From Cyclobacteriaceae bacterium (lineage in GTDB: Bacteria; Bacteroidota; Bacteroidia; Cytophagales; Cyclobacteriaceae), in NCBI GenBank assembly GCA_013140395.1, contig JABFSY010000257.1, positions 1-6,514 on the forward strand: 6,514 nucleotides of DNA, in the 5' to 3' direction. A model generated the notes under the pieces. It made no database searches. It worked only from the letters and a program-made list of their open reading frames with translations, and was not told the origin of the DNA. The position numbers were made by a program, and so were the translations under genes. Positions 1-6,471 of this stretch are shown in pieces; within the stretch, counting starts at the first letter, position 1; each line of letters opens with the position of its first letter.

Positions 1-1
1 G

Positions 2-166
2 TATTCTCTTCCGCTCGTTTTTGTCCATCATTTGGTTCTTTTCTTTGTGGAGGCCTCGGGCTTTGCCATTTTTTGGTATACTATGTTGACAGCAATTAGC
101 AGCTTACTGTTTACCATGACGGTAATGCTCTTACTTCAGTATCTTTCTTTAGATAGACGCAGATGA
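2..166 (+). CDS. mreD: Rod shape-determining protein MreD, C-terminal fragment
   Basis: Only the last 54 codons are in the window; the gene starts upstream of it. The reading frame beginning at base 2 is open to the TGA at 164-166. It encodes two very hydrophobic stretches (around LVFVHHLVLFFVEASGF and then ISSLLFTMTVMLLLQYL) and ends in a basic tail (LDRRR). This fits the last membrane helices and cytoplasmic tail of MreD, a small polytopic inner-membrane protein of the MreBCD elongation scaffold. The main support is context, because mreD directly precedes the PBP2 and RodA genes in the mreBCD-mrdAB clusters of many Bacteroidota. Its stop codon overlaps the PBP2 start by four bases (ATGA), which implies translational coupling. 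MreD is poorly conserved in sequence, so the call depends on hydrophobicity and position. A different small membrane protein cannot be excluded from this fragment alone. Confidence 0.72.
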   Translation, partial: YSLPLVFVHHLVLFFVEASGFAIFWYTMLTAISSLLFTMTVMLLLQYLSLDRRR

Positions 167-1986
167 ACGAAGGAAGGCGTGAAATAGTGCAACTTGTTTT
201 TGTATTAGTTGGCTTAATCTTCCTGATCAAGTTGTTTTTTATTCAAGTGCTTGACAATAAATATGCGGAGCTGGCTGACAGCAATGCAATTCTGCGCCAA
301 GTAGAATATCCGTTTCGTGGGTTAATCACCGACCGGCATGGGAAGCTCATTGTTTATAACACACCAGAATATGATTTGACAGCGATTGTAAAAGACATCA
401 AGAATTTTGACTCCACTAAATTTTGCCAAGTTTTTGAAATCTCTCGCGAAGACCTGAGGTTGAAGTTCAAAGAGATGAAAAAGCGGAAGGAGTATTCGCC
501 CGTAAAGCCAACTCTCTTTATTGATCAACTTTCTAATTTGGATTTTGCCCGAGTGCAAGACCGATTGGATGAGTTTTCGGGTTTTTATATCGAAGCCAGA
601 ACGACACGTGCCTACACCACAACCGCATTGGCTAACGCACTTGGTTATGTCAGCGAACTTAGCAAAGATCAACTGGAAAGGGATGAAAAAAGCTTCTATC
701 GGCAAGGTGATTATATTGGGCAGAGTGGAATTGAATCTTATTATGAAGAACAGCTCAGGGGAAAACGAGGTGTGCGATTTAAACTAAGGAATGTCAAGGG
801 TGTCGAGAAGGGTTCGTTTAAAAATGGAGCGTACGATACCTTGTCAATTCCAGGTCAAAATTTGGTATCCGGTATTGACTTGGATTTGCAACAGTATGGA
901 GAATTATTGATGAAAGGCAAGTCAGGGAGTATCGCTGCTATTGAACCATCGTCAGGCGAGGTACTGGCTTTGGTTTCAGGCCCCTCTTACGATCCCAATC
1001 TTCTTACAGGCAGCAGGTACAGTTCTAATTTTCGATTGATCAGCAACGATACCCTGAAGCCTCTGTTTAATAGACCGTTGATGGCGCAGTATCGCCCGGG
1101 ATCTATTTTCAAAATTGCACAAGCGATGACGGCACTTCAAGAAAAAGTGATCACGCCAGAAACACGCATTCGATGCGACAAGTCTCTGATTGGTTGCCAT
1201 CCTGGACATGACAACCAGGATTTGAGGGGAGCCATTGCAAATTCTTGCAACCCTTATTTTTTGGGGGTGCTTCGTAAGATGCTCAATAAAGGAGTCTCTA
1301 GTTCTCCCTTTGAAGACACTCGCATCGGCCTTGCAGAATGGAATAAACATATCAACAGTTTTGGGTTTGGAAGTAATTTAGGGATTGACCTGCCCAATGA
1401 AAAAGGAGGATTAATTCCCACGCCCGCCTACTATGATCGAGCCTATGACAATCGCCCTTGGAAGTTTTCAAATATTTATTCCATCGCAATAGGTGAAGGA
1501 GAGAATCTAGTGGTGCCGATTCAGATGGCAAATTTTGCCGCTATCATTGCAAATCGCGGCTATTATTACACGCCTCATTTAATAAAGGGAATGGGCAAAG
1601 ATGGAAAGCCCTTGCCGAAATATACTGAACGGCACTATACAACTATTGATTCTTCTTACTTTAGAATTGCGGTCGATGCGATGCAACAAGTGGTAGAGTC
1701 TGGAACTGGGCAATACAGGGCACGATTAGCAGATATTATTGTGTGTGGAAAGACAGGTACTGTGCAGAATGATCCACTTCCTGCACACTCCGTGTTTATA
1801 GCCTTTGCACCAAGGGATAATCCAAAAATTGCTATCTCGGTTTATGTGGAAGATGCGGGCCAAGGTGCTCGTGCGGCTGCGTCTATTGCTAGTTTAATGA
1901 TTGAAAAATATCTTTTAGGCAAAACAAAACGTCAGTTTATTGAAGACTATGTATTGGCCGGAAAATTCTTAGATCAAAAAAATTGA
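163..1986 (+). CDS. mrdA: Penicillin-binding protein 2, elongasome transpeptidase
   Basis: A class B penicillin-binding protein of 607 residues, a normal length for PBP2. It cross-links peptidoglycan stem peptides in the periplasm during side-wall growth, as partner of RodA. A short basic N-terminus (MNEGRRE) is followed by one membrane anchor at about residues 8-30. The PBP dimerisation/pedestal region follows from about 45 to 230; it includes the conserved RGLITDRHG at 52-60 and GQSGIE...LRG at 186-200. The transpeptidase domain runs from about 250 to 590 with all three active-site motifs intact: S314-I-F-K317 (nucleophile and lysine), S361-C-N363, and K530-T-G-T533. The ATG start lies in the ATGA overlap with mreD and gives a well-formed signal anchor immediately, so it is preferred. 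The stop overlaps the rodA start by four bases. A cluster of Cys and His lies between the first two motifs (C338, C345, H346, H349, C362). FtsI/PBP3 is less likely because rodA, and no division gene, follows. Confidence 0.96.
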   Translation: MNEGRREIVQLVFVLVGLIFLIKLFFIQVLDNKYAELADSNAILRQVEYPFRGLITDRHGKLIVYNTPEYDLTAIVKDIKNFDSTKFCQVFEISREDLRLKFKEMKKRKEYSPVKPTLFIDQLSNLDFARVQDRLDEFSGFYIEARTTRAYTTTALANALGYVSELSKDQLERDEKSFYRQGDYIGQSGIESYYEEQLRGKRGVRFKLRNVKGVEKGSFKNGAYDTLSIPGQNLVSGIDLDLQQYGELLMKGKSGSIAAIEPSSGEVLALVSGPSYDPNLLTGSRYSSNFRLISNDTLKPLFNRPLMAQYRPGSIFKIAQAMTALQEKVITPETRIRCDKSLIGCHPGHDNQDLRGAIANSCNPYFLGVLRKMLNKGVSSSPFEDTRIGLAEWNKHINSFGFGSNLGIDLPNEKGGLIPTPAYYDRAYDNRPWKFSNIYSIAIGEGENLVVPIQMANFAAIIANRGYYYTPHLIKGMGKDGKPLPKYTERHYTTIDSSYFRIAVDAMQQVVESGTGQYRARLADIIVCGKTGTVQNDPLPAHSVFIAFAPRDNPKIAISVYVEDAGQGARAAASIASLMIEKYLLGKTKRQFIEDYVLAGKFLDQKN

Positions 1987-3257
1987 AAAGAGACGATGAC
2001 ATATCGGTAAAACTCGATTGGACAACCATCCTTTTGTTCATGGCACTGGTAACACTAGGCTGGCTCAATATTTTTGCTGCGATTTATGATGAAACAGCGA
2101 ACCAGACTATTTGGGATTTGTCATTGAGTTCGGGGCGGCAGTTAATGTTTATTGCCGCTGCAGCGGTGATTGTGGTCGTGATTATTATTATCGATATGCG
2201 TTTCTATGAAACGTTTGCCTACCTATTCTATGGTCTAATATTGGCACTTCTTTTTCTCGTTCCCTTTATTGGGAAAGAGGTAGGGGGAAACAAGGCGTGG
2301 ATTGGGATCGGCTCTTTTGGTGTTCAACCTTCTGAATTTGCAAAATTTATTACGGCATTGGCTGTTGCAAAATATATCGGGTCGGTTGGTTTTAAGATGG
2401 ATAACCTACGGAATCAGGCTATTCTATTTGCACTCATTGGAGTTCCAATTATACTCATACAGCTACAGAAGGATACCGGTACAGCGTTGGTCTTTACTTC
2501 TTTTGTTTTGGTGTTTTACCGAGAAGGGATGTCGCCCTTTCTTTTGATTGTGGGAGTTTGCGCAGCAACCATTTTTGTGCTCACACTTCTCGTTCCTAAT
2601 CCGCTTTATTTGCATGCAGCCATTGCTCTGCTTTTGATTTTATTGATTTCCTTTGGAAAGAAAAAATTCAAGCGAATTGCTATTTTGGTCATTGGGGCGC
2701 TGCTGATTAGTGGCGTAATTGTAAGTGTTGACTACGTGGTTAATAATGTACTAAAGCCACATCAACAGAACAGGGTGAAAGTACTAGTCAATCCGGATAT
2801 TGACCCCCTTGGCGTAGGTTGGAATGTGACTCAATCAAAAATTGCTATTGGCAGTGGCGGCTTTATAGGAAAGGGTTTTCTGAAGGGCACTCAAACCAAG
2901 TTTGACTTCGTTCCTAAGCAAAGCACAGATTTTATTTTTTGTACGATTGGTGAGGAGTTTGGGTGGATTGGTAGCCTGGTCGTTATCGGACTCTTTGTAA
3001 CACTTCTGTTGAGGGTGATCTTTTTGTCAGAACGGCAAAAGAGTCGATTTGCCCGAGCCTACGGGTATAGCGTTGCCTGCATTTTGTTTTTTCACTTTGC
3101 CATTAATATTGGAATGACGGTTGGCTTGTTTCCCGTTATCGGAATCCCGCTACCATTTTTTAGTTATGGTGGATCTTCATTGTGGGGATTTACAATTCTA
3201 TTGTTTGTTTTATTAAAACTGGATGCGCACCGAAGTCAGGTTCTCCAGCGCATATGA
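1983..3257 (+). CDS. rodA: Rod shape-determining protein RodA, SEDS glycosyltransferase
   Basis: A polytopic SEDS-family (FtsW/RodA/SpoVE) protein of 424 residues that polymerises lipid II into glycan strands at the inner membrane, together with PBP2. About ten hydrophobic segments can be seen, starting near residues 14-33, 51-70 and 76-96. Family signatures are present: GVQPSEF at 113-119, DTGTALVF in the middle, PHQQNRV followed by the large extracytoplasmic loop with GVGWNVTQSKIAIGSGG, and PKQSTDFIF at 311-319. D316 lines up with the catalytic aspartate of RodA proteins. The C-terminal signature GIPLPFFSYGGSS is also intact. The start is taken as TTG at 1983, inside a TTGA overlap with the mrdA stop. 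The first in-frame ATG (2040) would remove most of the first membrane helix, so TTG is favoured. RodA rather than FtsW is inferred from the direct linkage to PBP2. The stop lies 4 bases from the stop of the opposing gene. Confidence 0.96.
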   Translation: MKRDDDISVKLDWTTILLFMALVTLGWLNIFAAIYDETANQTIWDLSLSSGRQLMFIAAAAVIVVVIIIIDMRFYETFAYLFYGLILALLFLVPFIGKEVGGNKAWIGIGSFGVQPSEFAKFITALAVAKYIGSVGFKMDNLRNQAILFALIGVPIILIQLQKDTGTALVFTSFVLVFYREGMSPFLLIVGVCAATIFVLTLLVPNPLYLHAAIALLLILLISFGKKKFKRIAILVIGALLISGVIVSVDYVVNNVLKPHQQNRVKVLVNPDIDPLGVGWNVTQSKIAIGSGGFIGKGFLKGTQTKFDFVPKQSTDFIFCTIGEEFGWIGSLVVIGLFVTLLLRVIFLSERQKSRFARAYGYSVACILFFHFAINIGMTVGLFPVIGIPLPFFSYGGSSLWGFTILLFVLLKLDAHRSQVLQRI

Positions 3258-3261
3258 CCAG

Positions 3262-4239
3262 CTAGGTAGATTGACTAAAACGCTTTTCTAGTACCTCTAA
3301 AAACTCTTCATACTCCTCGCTTTCCCGGTCCCACGCTGGATAACTATCGCCCAAATGAGCTAATGCATGATTCAATGAGGGCATTGATTCAATTTTCTCG
3401 ATCTCTTCTGAGAAGATCTCAAAATCCCCCTTAAACAGAATTTTTGTAAACATAAATTTCTGATTGATGGTCAGATTATCTCTCAGTCGGTTTGGTTTTA
3501 ATTTTGTGGGGTTATTAGACTTGGTGTCTTTTGGAGGAAGAGGCAGTTCTGAAAACGCTTTTGTTGGCCCTACGACTTTCTTCTCATTGATTTTGGCGAT
3601 TGACTGTTGGTCAAAAAGGGATTCAACTTTCAACGGTAGCAATTTTGAAAATTGACTTAGGTGTTGCTCGAGATCTTCTGGTGTGAAGTTGACTTCCTCC
3701 AGAATGTGATCCAACAACGCAAAGGCTTCATTGCCGGTAATTAATTCTGACTTTCGTTCCTCCAGCTTGGATAGTAGATTTTCCAGTGGCGCCTTATTTA
3801 TCTTCAAATACTTTAATTCTTTTCGTAGTACCTCCGTTTTTAGGTACCCTTTCCCGTAGCTTTCAAGCGTTTCAGAATAGAAGTCATAGGGCGATAAGAT
3901 CAACTGAATGGTCTTTGCAATAGCGACTTCCAAAAGGTGCTGAAAATCTGCTTTACCGACTGAAATATGGTTGGACAGCACATTTTGAAATTGCACAAGA
4001 GCTGTCTTTACTTCGTCAGTTTCATAGTCAAAATAGGGGCTTTTTATTTTTTCTGTTTCGTGGCTCCATATGTTCATTAGTTCTCGAACGACAAATAGGT
4101 TGACTTGCTTGACATCACAAAGAGACAAAATTTCAACGCCCGAAATCTGCTGTTTTTTTGCGAAAAACTGATCTGCCAGTTTTGCCGCATAGGCCTGGCT
4201 GTATTCAGTGATGGCTTTGGTGCTTATTTTTTCATCCAT
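3262..4239 (-). CDS. Conserved-looking cytosolic protein of unknown function, 325 aa
   Basis: I do not recognise a named family. The protein has no signal peptide or membrane segment, is rich in Glu, Lys and Leu, and looks mostly helical. Three parts are visible. The N-terminal helical region (about 1-125) carries a SPYFDYETDEVK patch near 67-78 and SPYDFY at 116-121. A charged helical middle section follows (about 130-212). A Lys/Pro-rich linker at about 220-252 (with PLPPKDTK) leads to a compact C-terminal module at about 254-321: LTINQKFMFTKILFKGD, a helix, then YPAWDRESEEYEEFLEVLEK. From memory, this 'INxxFxF..xLFxGD ... WDxExExxxEFLELxxRRF' pattern recurs at the C-termini of Bacteroidota hypothetical proteins; that is recall, not a search. 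The frame stays open upstream to 4344, but that extension overlaps the ferredoxin gene, so the ATG at 4237-4239 (MDEKIST) is chosen. It is convergent with rodA and divergent from the ferredoxin gene. Confidence 0.85.
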   Translation of the reverse strand: MDEKISTKAITEYSQAYAAKLADQFFAKKQQISGVEILSLCDVKQVNLFVVRELMNIWSHETEKIKSPYFDYETDEVKTALVQFQNVLSNHISVGKADFQHLLEVAIAKTIQLILSPYDFYSETLESYGKGYLKTEVLRKELKYLKINKAPLENLLSKLEERKSELITGNEAFALLDHILEEVNFTPEDLEQHLSQFSKLLPLKVESLFDQQSIAKINEKKVVGPTKAFSELPLPPKDTKSNNPTKLKPNRLRDNLTINQKFMFTKILFKGDFEIFSEEIEKIESMPSLNHALAHLGDSYPAWDRESEEYEEFLEVLEKRFSQST

Positions 4240-4246
4240 AGATTTG
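4216..4246 (+). promoter_or_regulatory. Bacteroidota-type sigma-A promoter for the ferredoxin gene
   Basis: TTTG at 4216-4219, exactly 19 bases, then TAGATTTG at 4239-4246. This matches the Bacteroidota primary-sigma consensus (TTTG or TTG at -33, 19-21 bases, TAnnTTTG at -7) at every specified position. The transcript would be expected to begin near 4253, leaving a leader of roughly 15 bases before the ferredoxin ATG at 4268. The upstream element lies inside the first codons of the divergent unknown gene, and the T of the -7 element is the outermost base of that gene's start codon. Confidence 0.62.
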
Positions 4247-4267
4247 TAGAAGTGGCAACCGGTACGA

Positions 4268-4588
4268 ATGGTAAAGATAGTAATAGAAAACCTTGGTGTA
4301 AAAGAAGTTGCTACCAATGATCTTTCTAAATCGGTATTGGCCATTTTGCACAGCCATTTTATTGATTGGATGCATGCTTGTGGAGGAAAGGGACGTTGTA
4401 CTACCTGTAAGATGACTGTTATAAGGGGAGCAGAGAATTTGAGTGAGCCTAGTTTGGCGGAAAAAAAATATCTGCATCAAGGAGCACTCGCGCCAGGTGA
4501 TCGACTTGCTTGTCAATCAAGACTAATGGGAGATATTGTAATTCGCGTTCCAGAAGAGGGCAAATTGCCACACGTCAACTATAGATAA
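4268..4588 (+). CDS. [2Fe-2S] ferredoxin
   Basis: A 106-residue soluble electron carrier with a single Fer2 (beta-grasp) domain. Four cysteines can ligate a [2Fe-2S] cluster: C38, C44 and C47 in ACGGKGRCTTC, and C82 in DRLACQ. The spacing C-x5-C-x2-C-x34-C resembles the adrenodoxin-type arrangement (x5 in the first gap) rather than plant photosynthetic ferredoxin (x4). The MVKIVIENLG start looks like the first beta strand of the fold, and an ATG at 4268 begins just there, about 15 bases after the predicted transcription start. Nothing resembling a Shine-Dalgarno precedes it. The physiological partner is unknown: no reductase, hydroxylase or Isc/Suf gene is in the window. The gene is divergent from an uncharacterised gene only 28 bases away and is followed, after 88 bases, by tdk on the same strand. 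The cluster type is secure; the role beyond electron transfer is not. Confidence 0.92.
   Translation: MVKIVIENLGVKEVATNDLSKSVLAILHSHFIDWMHACGGKGRCTTCKMTVIRGAENLSEPSLAEKKYLHQGALAPGDRLACQSRLMGDIVIRVPEEGKLPHVNYR
4272..4302 (-). promoter_or_regulatory. Degenerate candidate promoter for the divergent unknown gene
   Basis: On the minus strand TTTA (4299-4302), 19 bases, then TATCTTTA (4272-4279) resembles the Bacteroidota promoter, but with A in place of the final G in both elements. The expected start near 4265 would give a leader of about 26 bases before the ATG at 4239. The spacing and position are right, but the match is imperfect and could be chance. It lies inside the first codons of the ferredoxin gene. 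Confidence 0.25.
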
Positions 4589-4676
4589 TGGGCTATAAAA
4601 ACAATGAAACAGGCATGATCAGATCAACCCACTAGCCAGATGACTAATACTTCCATTCGATTTTTTACCTTGCGAT

Positions 4677-5264
4677 ATGTTTGTTGAACCCCATATTGGT
4701 AGGAACAGCCAGCCCGATAAAAATGGTTGGATCGAGGTCATAAGTGGTTGCATGTTTTCCGGAAAAACGGAAGAACTGATTCGAAGGCTCAATCGCGCGC
4801 TGATTGCCAAGCAAAAGGTTGAAATATTCAAGCCGGCCATAGATAAGCGCTATGACGAACAAAAGATCGTTTCTCATAGCGAGCGGGAGATTCGCTCTTC
4901 CCCTGTCAATTTTGCGGGAGATATTCTGTTGTTGGCGGGTGATTGCGATGTGGTGGGAATTGATGAAGCACAGTTCTTTGACGATGCCATAGTAGAAGTG
5001 TGCAACACCCTTGCCAACAGCGGGAAAAGAGTGATTGTGGCAGGTTTGGACATGGACTACGAGGGGAAACCGTTTGGCCCTATGCCTAATCTATTGGCAG
5101 TCGCTGAGTTTGTGACAAAAGTCCATGCCATTTGTGCGCAAACGGGCGAGCTCGCTTCTTTTTCGTTTCGCTTGGCGGAAAACAAGTCACAGGTACTGTT
5201 AGGTGAAAAGGACAAGTACGAAGCGCGCAGCAGGAAGGCCTTTGTCGACGGGTCAAAGAAATAG
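4677..5264 (+). CDS. tdk: Thymidine kinase, type II (TK1-like)
   Basis: Phosphorylates thymidine to dTMP with ATP in the cytosolic salvage pathway. The protein has 195 residues, normal for the family. The P-loop is G24-C-M-F-S-G29-K30-T31 and is followed by EELIRRLNRA. The segment EIFKPAIDKRYD and the IVSHSE region come next. The Walker B/catalytic segment is GIDEAQFF, with D96 and the presumed general base E97. GLDMDYEGKPFG at 123-134 is the usual type II motif, and the substrate lasso and C-terminal YEARSR follow. The zinc site is unusual: type II enzymes normally have C-x2-C and a second C-x2-C, but here only C153 remains and the other three positions hold T156, S185 and A188. The ATG at 4677 gives the MF-EP-like N-terminus familiar from Bacteroidota enzymes, and the next ATG lies inside the P-loop. 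No good promoter was found in the 88 bases upstream, so it may depend on the ferredoxin promoter. recO starts 3 bases after its stop. Confidence 0.96.
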   Translation: MFVEPHIGRNSQPDKNGWIEVISGCMFSGKTEELIRRLNRALIAKQKVEIFKPAIDKRYDEQKIVSHSEREIRSSPVNFAGDILLLAGDCDVVGIDEAQFFDDAIVEVCNTLANSGKRVIVAGLDMDYEGKPFGPMPNLLAVAEFVTKVHAICAQTGELASFSFRLAENKSQVLLGEKDKYEARSRKAFVDGSKK

Positions 5265-5267
5265 ATC

Positions 5268-5942
5268 ATGCTTCACAAAACGCGCGGCATTGTTTTCAGA
5301 TTTACGAAGTATGCTGAGTCATCGATCATTGTAACGATATTCACTGAGCATTTTGGTCTACAGACTTACATCGTCAATAGTGCTCGTAGTAAGACAGGGA
5401 AAGGTAAGATTGCTTTGTATCAGCCACTCACTTTGTTAGAGTTGGTTGTCTATCACAAAGAGAATGCAAACATTTTACGGATTAAGGAGGTGAAGTGTTT
5501 CCATCCTTATCAAACATTGACGAGCGATTTTAAGAAATCAACGATCGCGTTATTTTTGAACGAAGTCATCAACCGGGCCGTGAAGGAGCAATCGCACACC
5601 CAGGAATTGGGGCAGTTTTTGTTTCATGCATTTATTGCACTTGATCAATTGCAGCGCAATGTCGAGAATTTTCATTTGTTGTTCTTGATCCAGTTGAGCC
5701 GTCATTTGGGCTTTGGGGCTCATCAGCCAGAAGAAATCTTAACGCCCTTTTTTGCAGATGACGTGGAGGAAAAAATTCTTCAGCAGCTTCTTGCTGCAAA
5801 CTTTGATTTCGCCATTCCGATGAATCAGGTGCAACGTAGAAACTTATTGGATGTGCTACTTCGTTTCTATGCCACTCATGTGGATAATTTTGGAGAGCTA
5901 AAGTCGCTTTCGGTTGTTAAAGAGATAATCAACAACAAATGA
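5268..5942 (+). CDS. recO: DNA repair protein RecO
   Basis: A recombination mediator of the RecFOR pathway. RecO anneals complementary strands and, with RecR, helps load RecA onto SSB-coated single-stranded DNA. At 224 residues it is at the short end of the usual range. The N-terminal OB-fold is recognisable from MLHKTRGIVFRFTKYAESS, through IFTEHFGLQTYIVNSARSK, to QPLTLLELVVYHKENANI (about residues 1-75). A helical C-terminal domain follows (about 80-220), with QLSRHLGFGAHQPEE in the middle. Only one cysteine is present (C77), so the four-cysteine zinc finger found in some RecO proteins, such as that of Deinococcus, is absent. The ATG is 3 bases after the tdk stop, and the final ATGA overlaps the start of the thioesterase gene, so all three genes are probably on one transcript. 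Confidence 0.94.
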   Translation: MLHKTRGIVFRFTKYAESSIIVTIFTEHFGLQTYIVNSARSKTGKGKIALYQPLTLLELVVYHKENANILRIKEVKCFHPYQTLTSDFKKSTIALFLNEVINRAVKEQSHTQELGQFLFHAFIALDQLQRNVENFHLLFLIQLSRHLGFGAHQPEEILTPFFADDVEEKILQQLLAANFDFAIPMNQVQRRNLLDVLLRFYATHVDNFGELKSLSVVKEIINNK

Positions 5943-6394
5943 ATAGATTCGAAATACCCATTCAAATTCGCTGGTCTGATATTGACCAAAACCGTCACTT
6001 GCGCCATTCTGCGTATTACGACTATGGAGCCACAACTCGTATCGCCTGTTTTTCGCAGCACGGGTTAACCAATTTGAAATTTGAGGAATTGCGAATTGGT
6101 CCAATTCTCTTTCGTGAAGAGGCGCTATTCAAGCGAGAGATAAAATTTGAAGACCAAGTGAAAGTCGATTTAGTCGTCACGAAAGCTACGCCTGATTTTT
6201 CACGATGGAGTATCCGTCATCATATCTACAAGGAAGACCGGCAGGTGGCGGCTATTTTGAATATGGATGGTGCCTGGATTGATATGACCAAAAGGAAATT
6301 GGCGATCCCGAATGATTTTATTCAGCAGGTATTTGCAGATTTCCCCAAGGCGGAGGATTTTGAAACGATTCCATTTAAAAGAATAGATAATTAG
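5939..6394 (+). CDS. Hotdog-fold acyl-CoA thioesterase (4HBT/YbgC-like)
   Basis: A 151-residue single hotdog domain of the 4-hydroxybenzoyl-CoA thioesterase superfamily, which hydrolyses acyl-CoA or acyl-ACP thioesters in the cytosol. The signature is near the N-terminus: IRWSDIDQNRHLRHSAYYDY at about residues 10-29. D16 sits at the position of the catalytic aspartate and H20 at the family's common His/Gly position, leading into the long central helix (YYDYGATTRIACF). The later strands show the expected alternating pattern (ALFKREIKFEDQVKVDLVV, then WSIRHHIYKEDRQVAAILNMDGAWID). The length is typical, so the protein looks complete. The start is in the ATGA overlap with recO. Substrate and pathway cannot be read from the sequence. 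The TAG stop lies exactly where an insertion-sequence-like end begins, so its last base could belong to that element. Confidence 0.9.
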   Translation: MNRFEIPIQIRWSDIDQNRHLRHSAYYDYGATTRIACFSQHGLTNLKFEELRIGPILFREEALFKREIKFEDQVKVDLVVTKATPDFSRWSIRHHIYKEDRQVAAILNMDGAWIDMTKRKLAIPNDFIQQVFADFPKAEDFETIPFKRIDN

Positions 6395-6405
6395 GGTCTG
6401 CTGAA

Positions 6406-6471
6406 AAACTCAAATAGTTTATAATGGGGCTACAGAGCTAATTTTTTTTGAACTTAGCACTAATCAAGTGC
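6406..6471. repeat. Two short inverted repeats with 5-base loops
   Basis: AAACT-caaat-AGTTT at 6406-6420 and GCACT-aatca-AGTGC at 6457-6471. Both have perfect 5-base arms and a 5-base loop, and they flank the GGCT/AGCT hairpin. Each alone is unremarkable; the series may reflect structure near the end of the suspected element. Confidence 0.3.
6428..6449 (+). terminator. Weak hairpin plus T-tract, possible terminator
   Basis: GGCT (6428-6431), loop ACAG, AGCT (6436-6439, counting one G-T pair), then AA and eight consecutive T (6442-6449). The T-tract is the only strong one after the thioesterase gene. The four-base-pair stem is poor for an intrinsic terminator. It could end the tdk-recO-thioesterase transcript, or shield a transposase gene from outside transcription. 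Confidence 0.25.

Noticed and set aside
976..1350. Minus-strand open frame inside mrdA, and similar ones at 322-705 and in tdk
   Set aside because: They lie opposite strongly conserved genes, have no domain-like features, and their amino-acid patterns are what the complementary codons would produce.
4240..4344. N-terminal extension of the minus-strand unknown gene up to 4344
   Set aside because: The extra 35 codons overlap the ferredoxin coding region, whose start and conserved fold are clear. The extension has no family-like features, and MDEKIST at 4239 is a natural start.
4580..4596. TATAG/CTATA inverted arms after the ferredoxin gene as a terminator
   Set aside because: The stem is AT-rich and five bases long with no T-tract after it, so it is too weak to call.
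4616..4626. TGATC-A-GATCA inverted repeat as an operator upstream of tdk
   Set aside because: The arms are only five bases with no second copy, so there is nothing to separate it from chance.
4588..4635. 15-codon frame (MGYKNNETGMIRSTH) starting in a TAATG overlap with the ferredoxin stop
   Set aside because: It is very short, with no ribosome-binding site and no recognisable similarity. An overlap of this kind is easily produced by chance.
4676..4683. TATGTTTG as a -7 promoter element for tdk
   Set aside because: It matches TAnnTTTG but includes the tdk start codon, and no TTG lies 19-21 bases upstream. Transcription from it would begin inside the gene.
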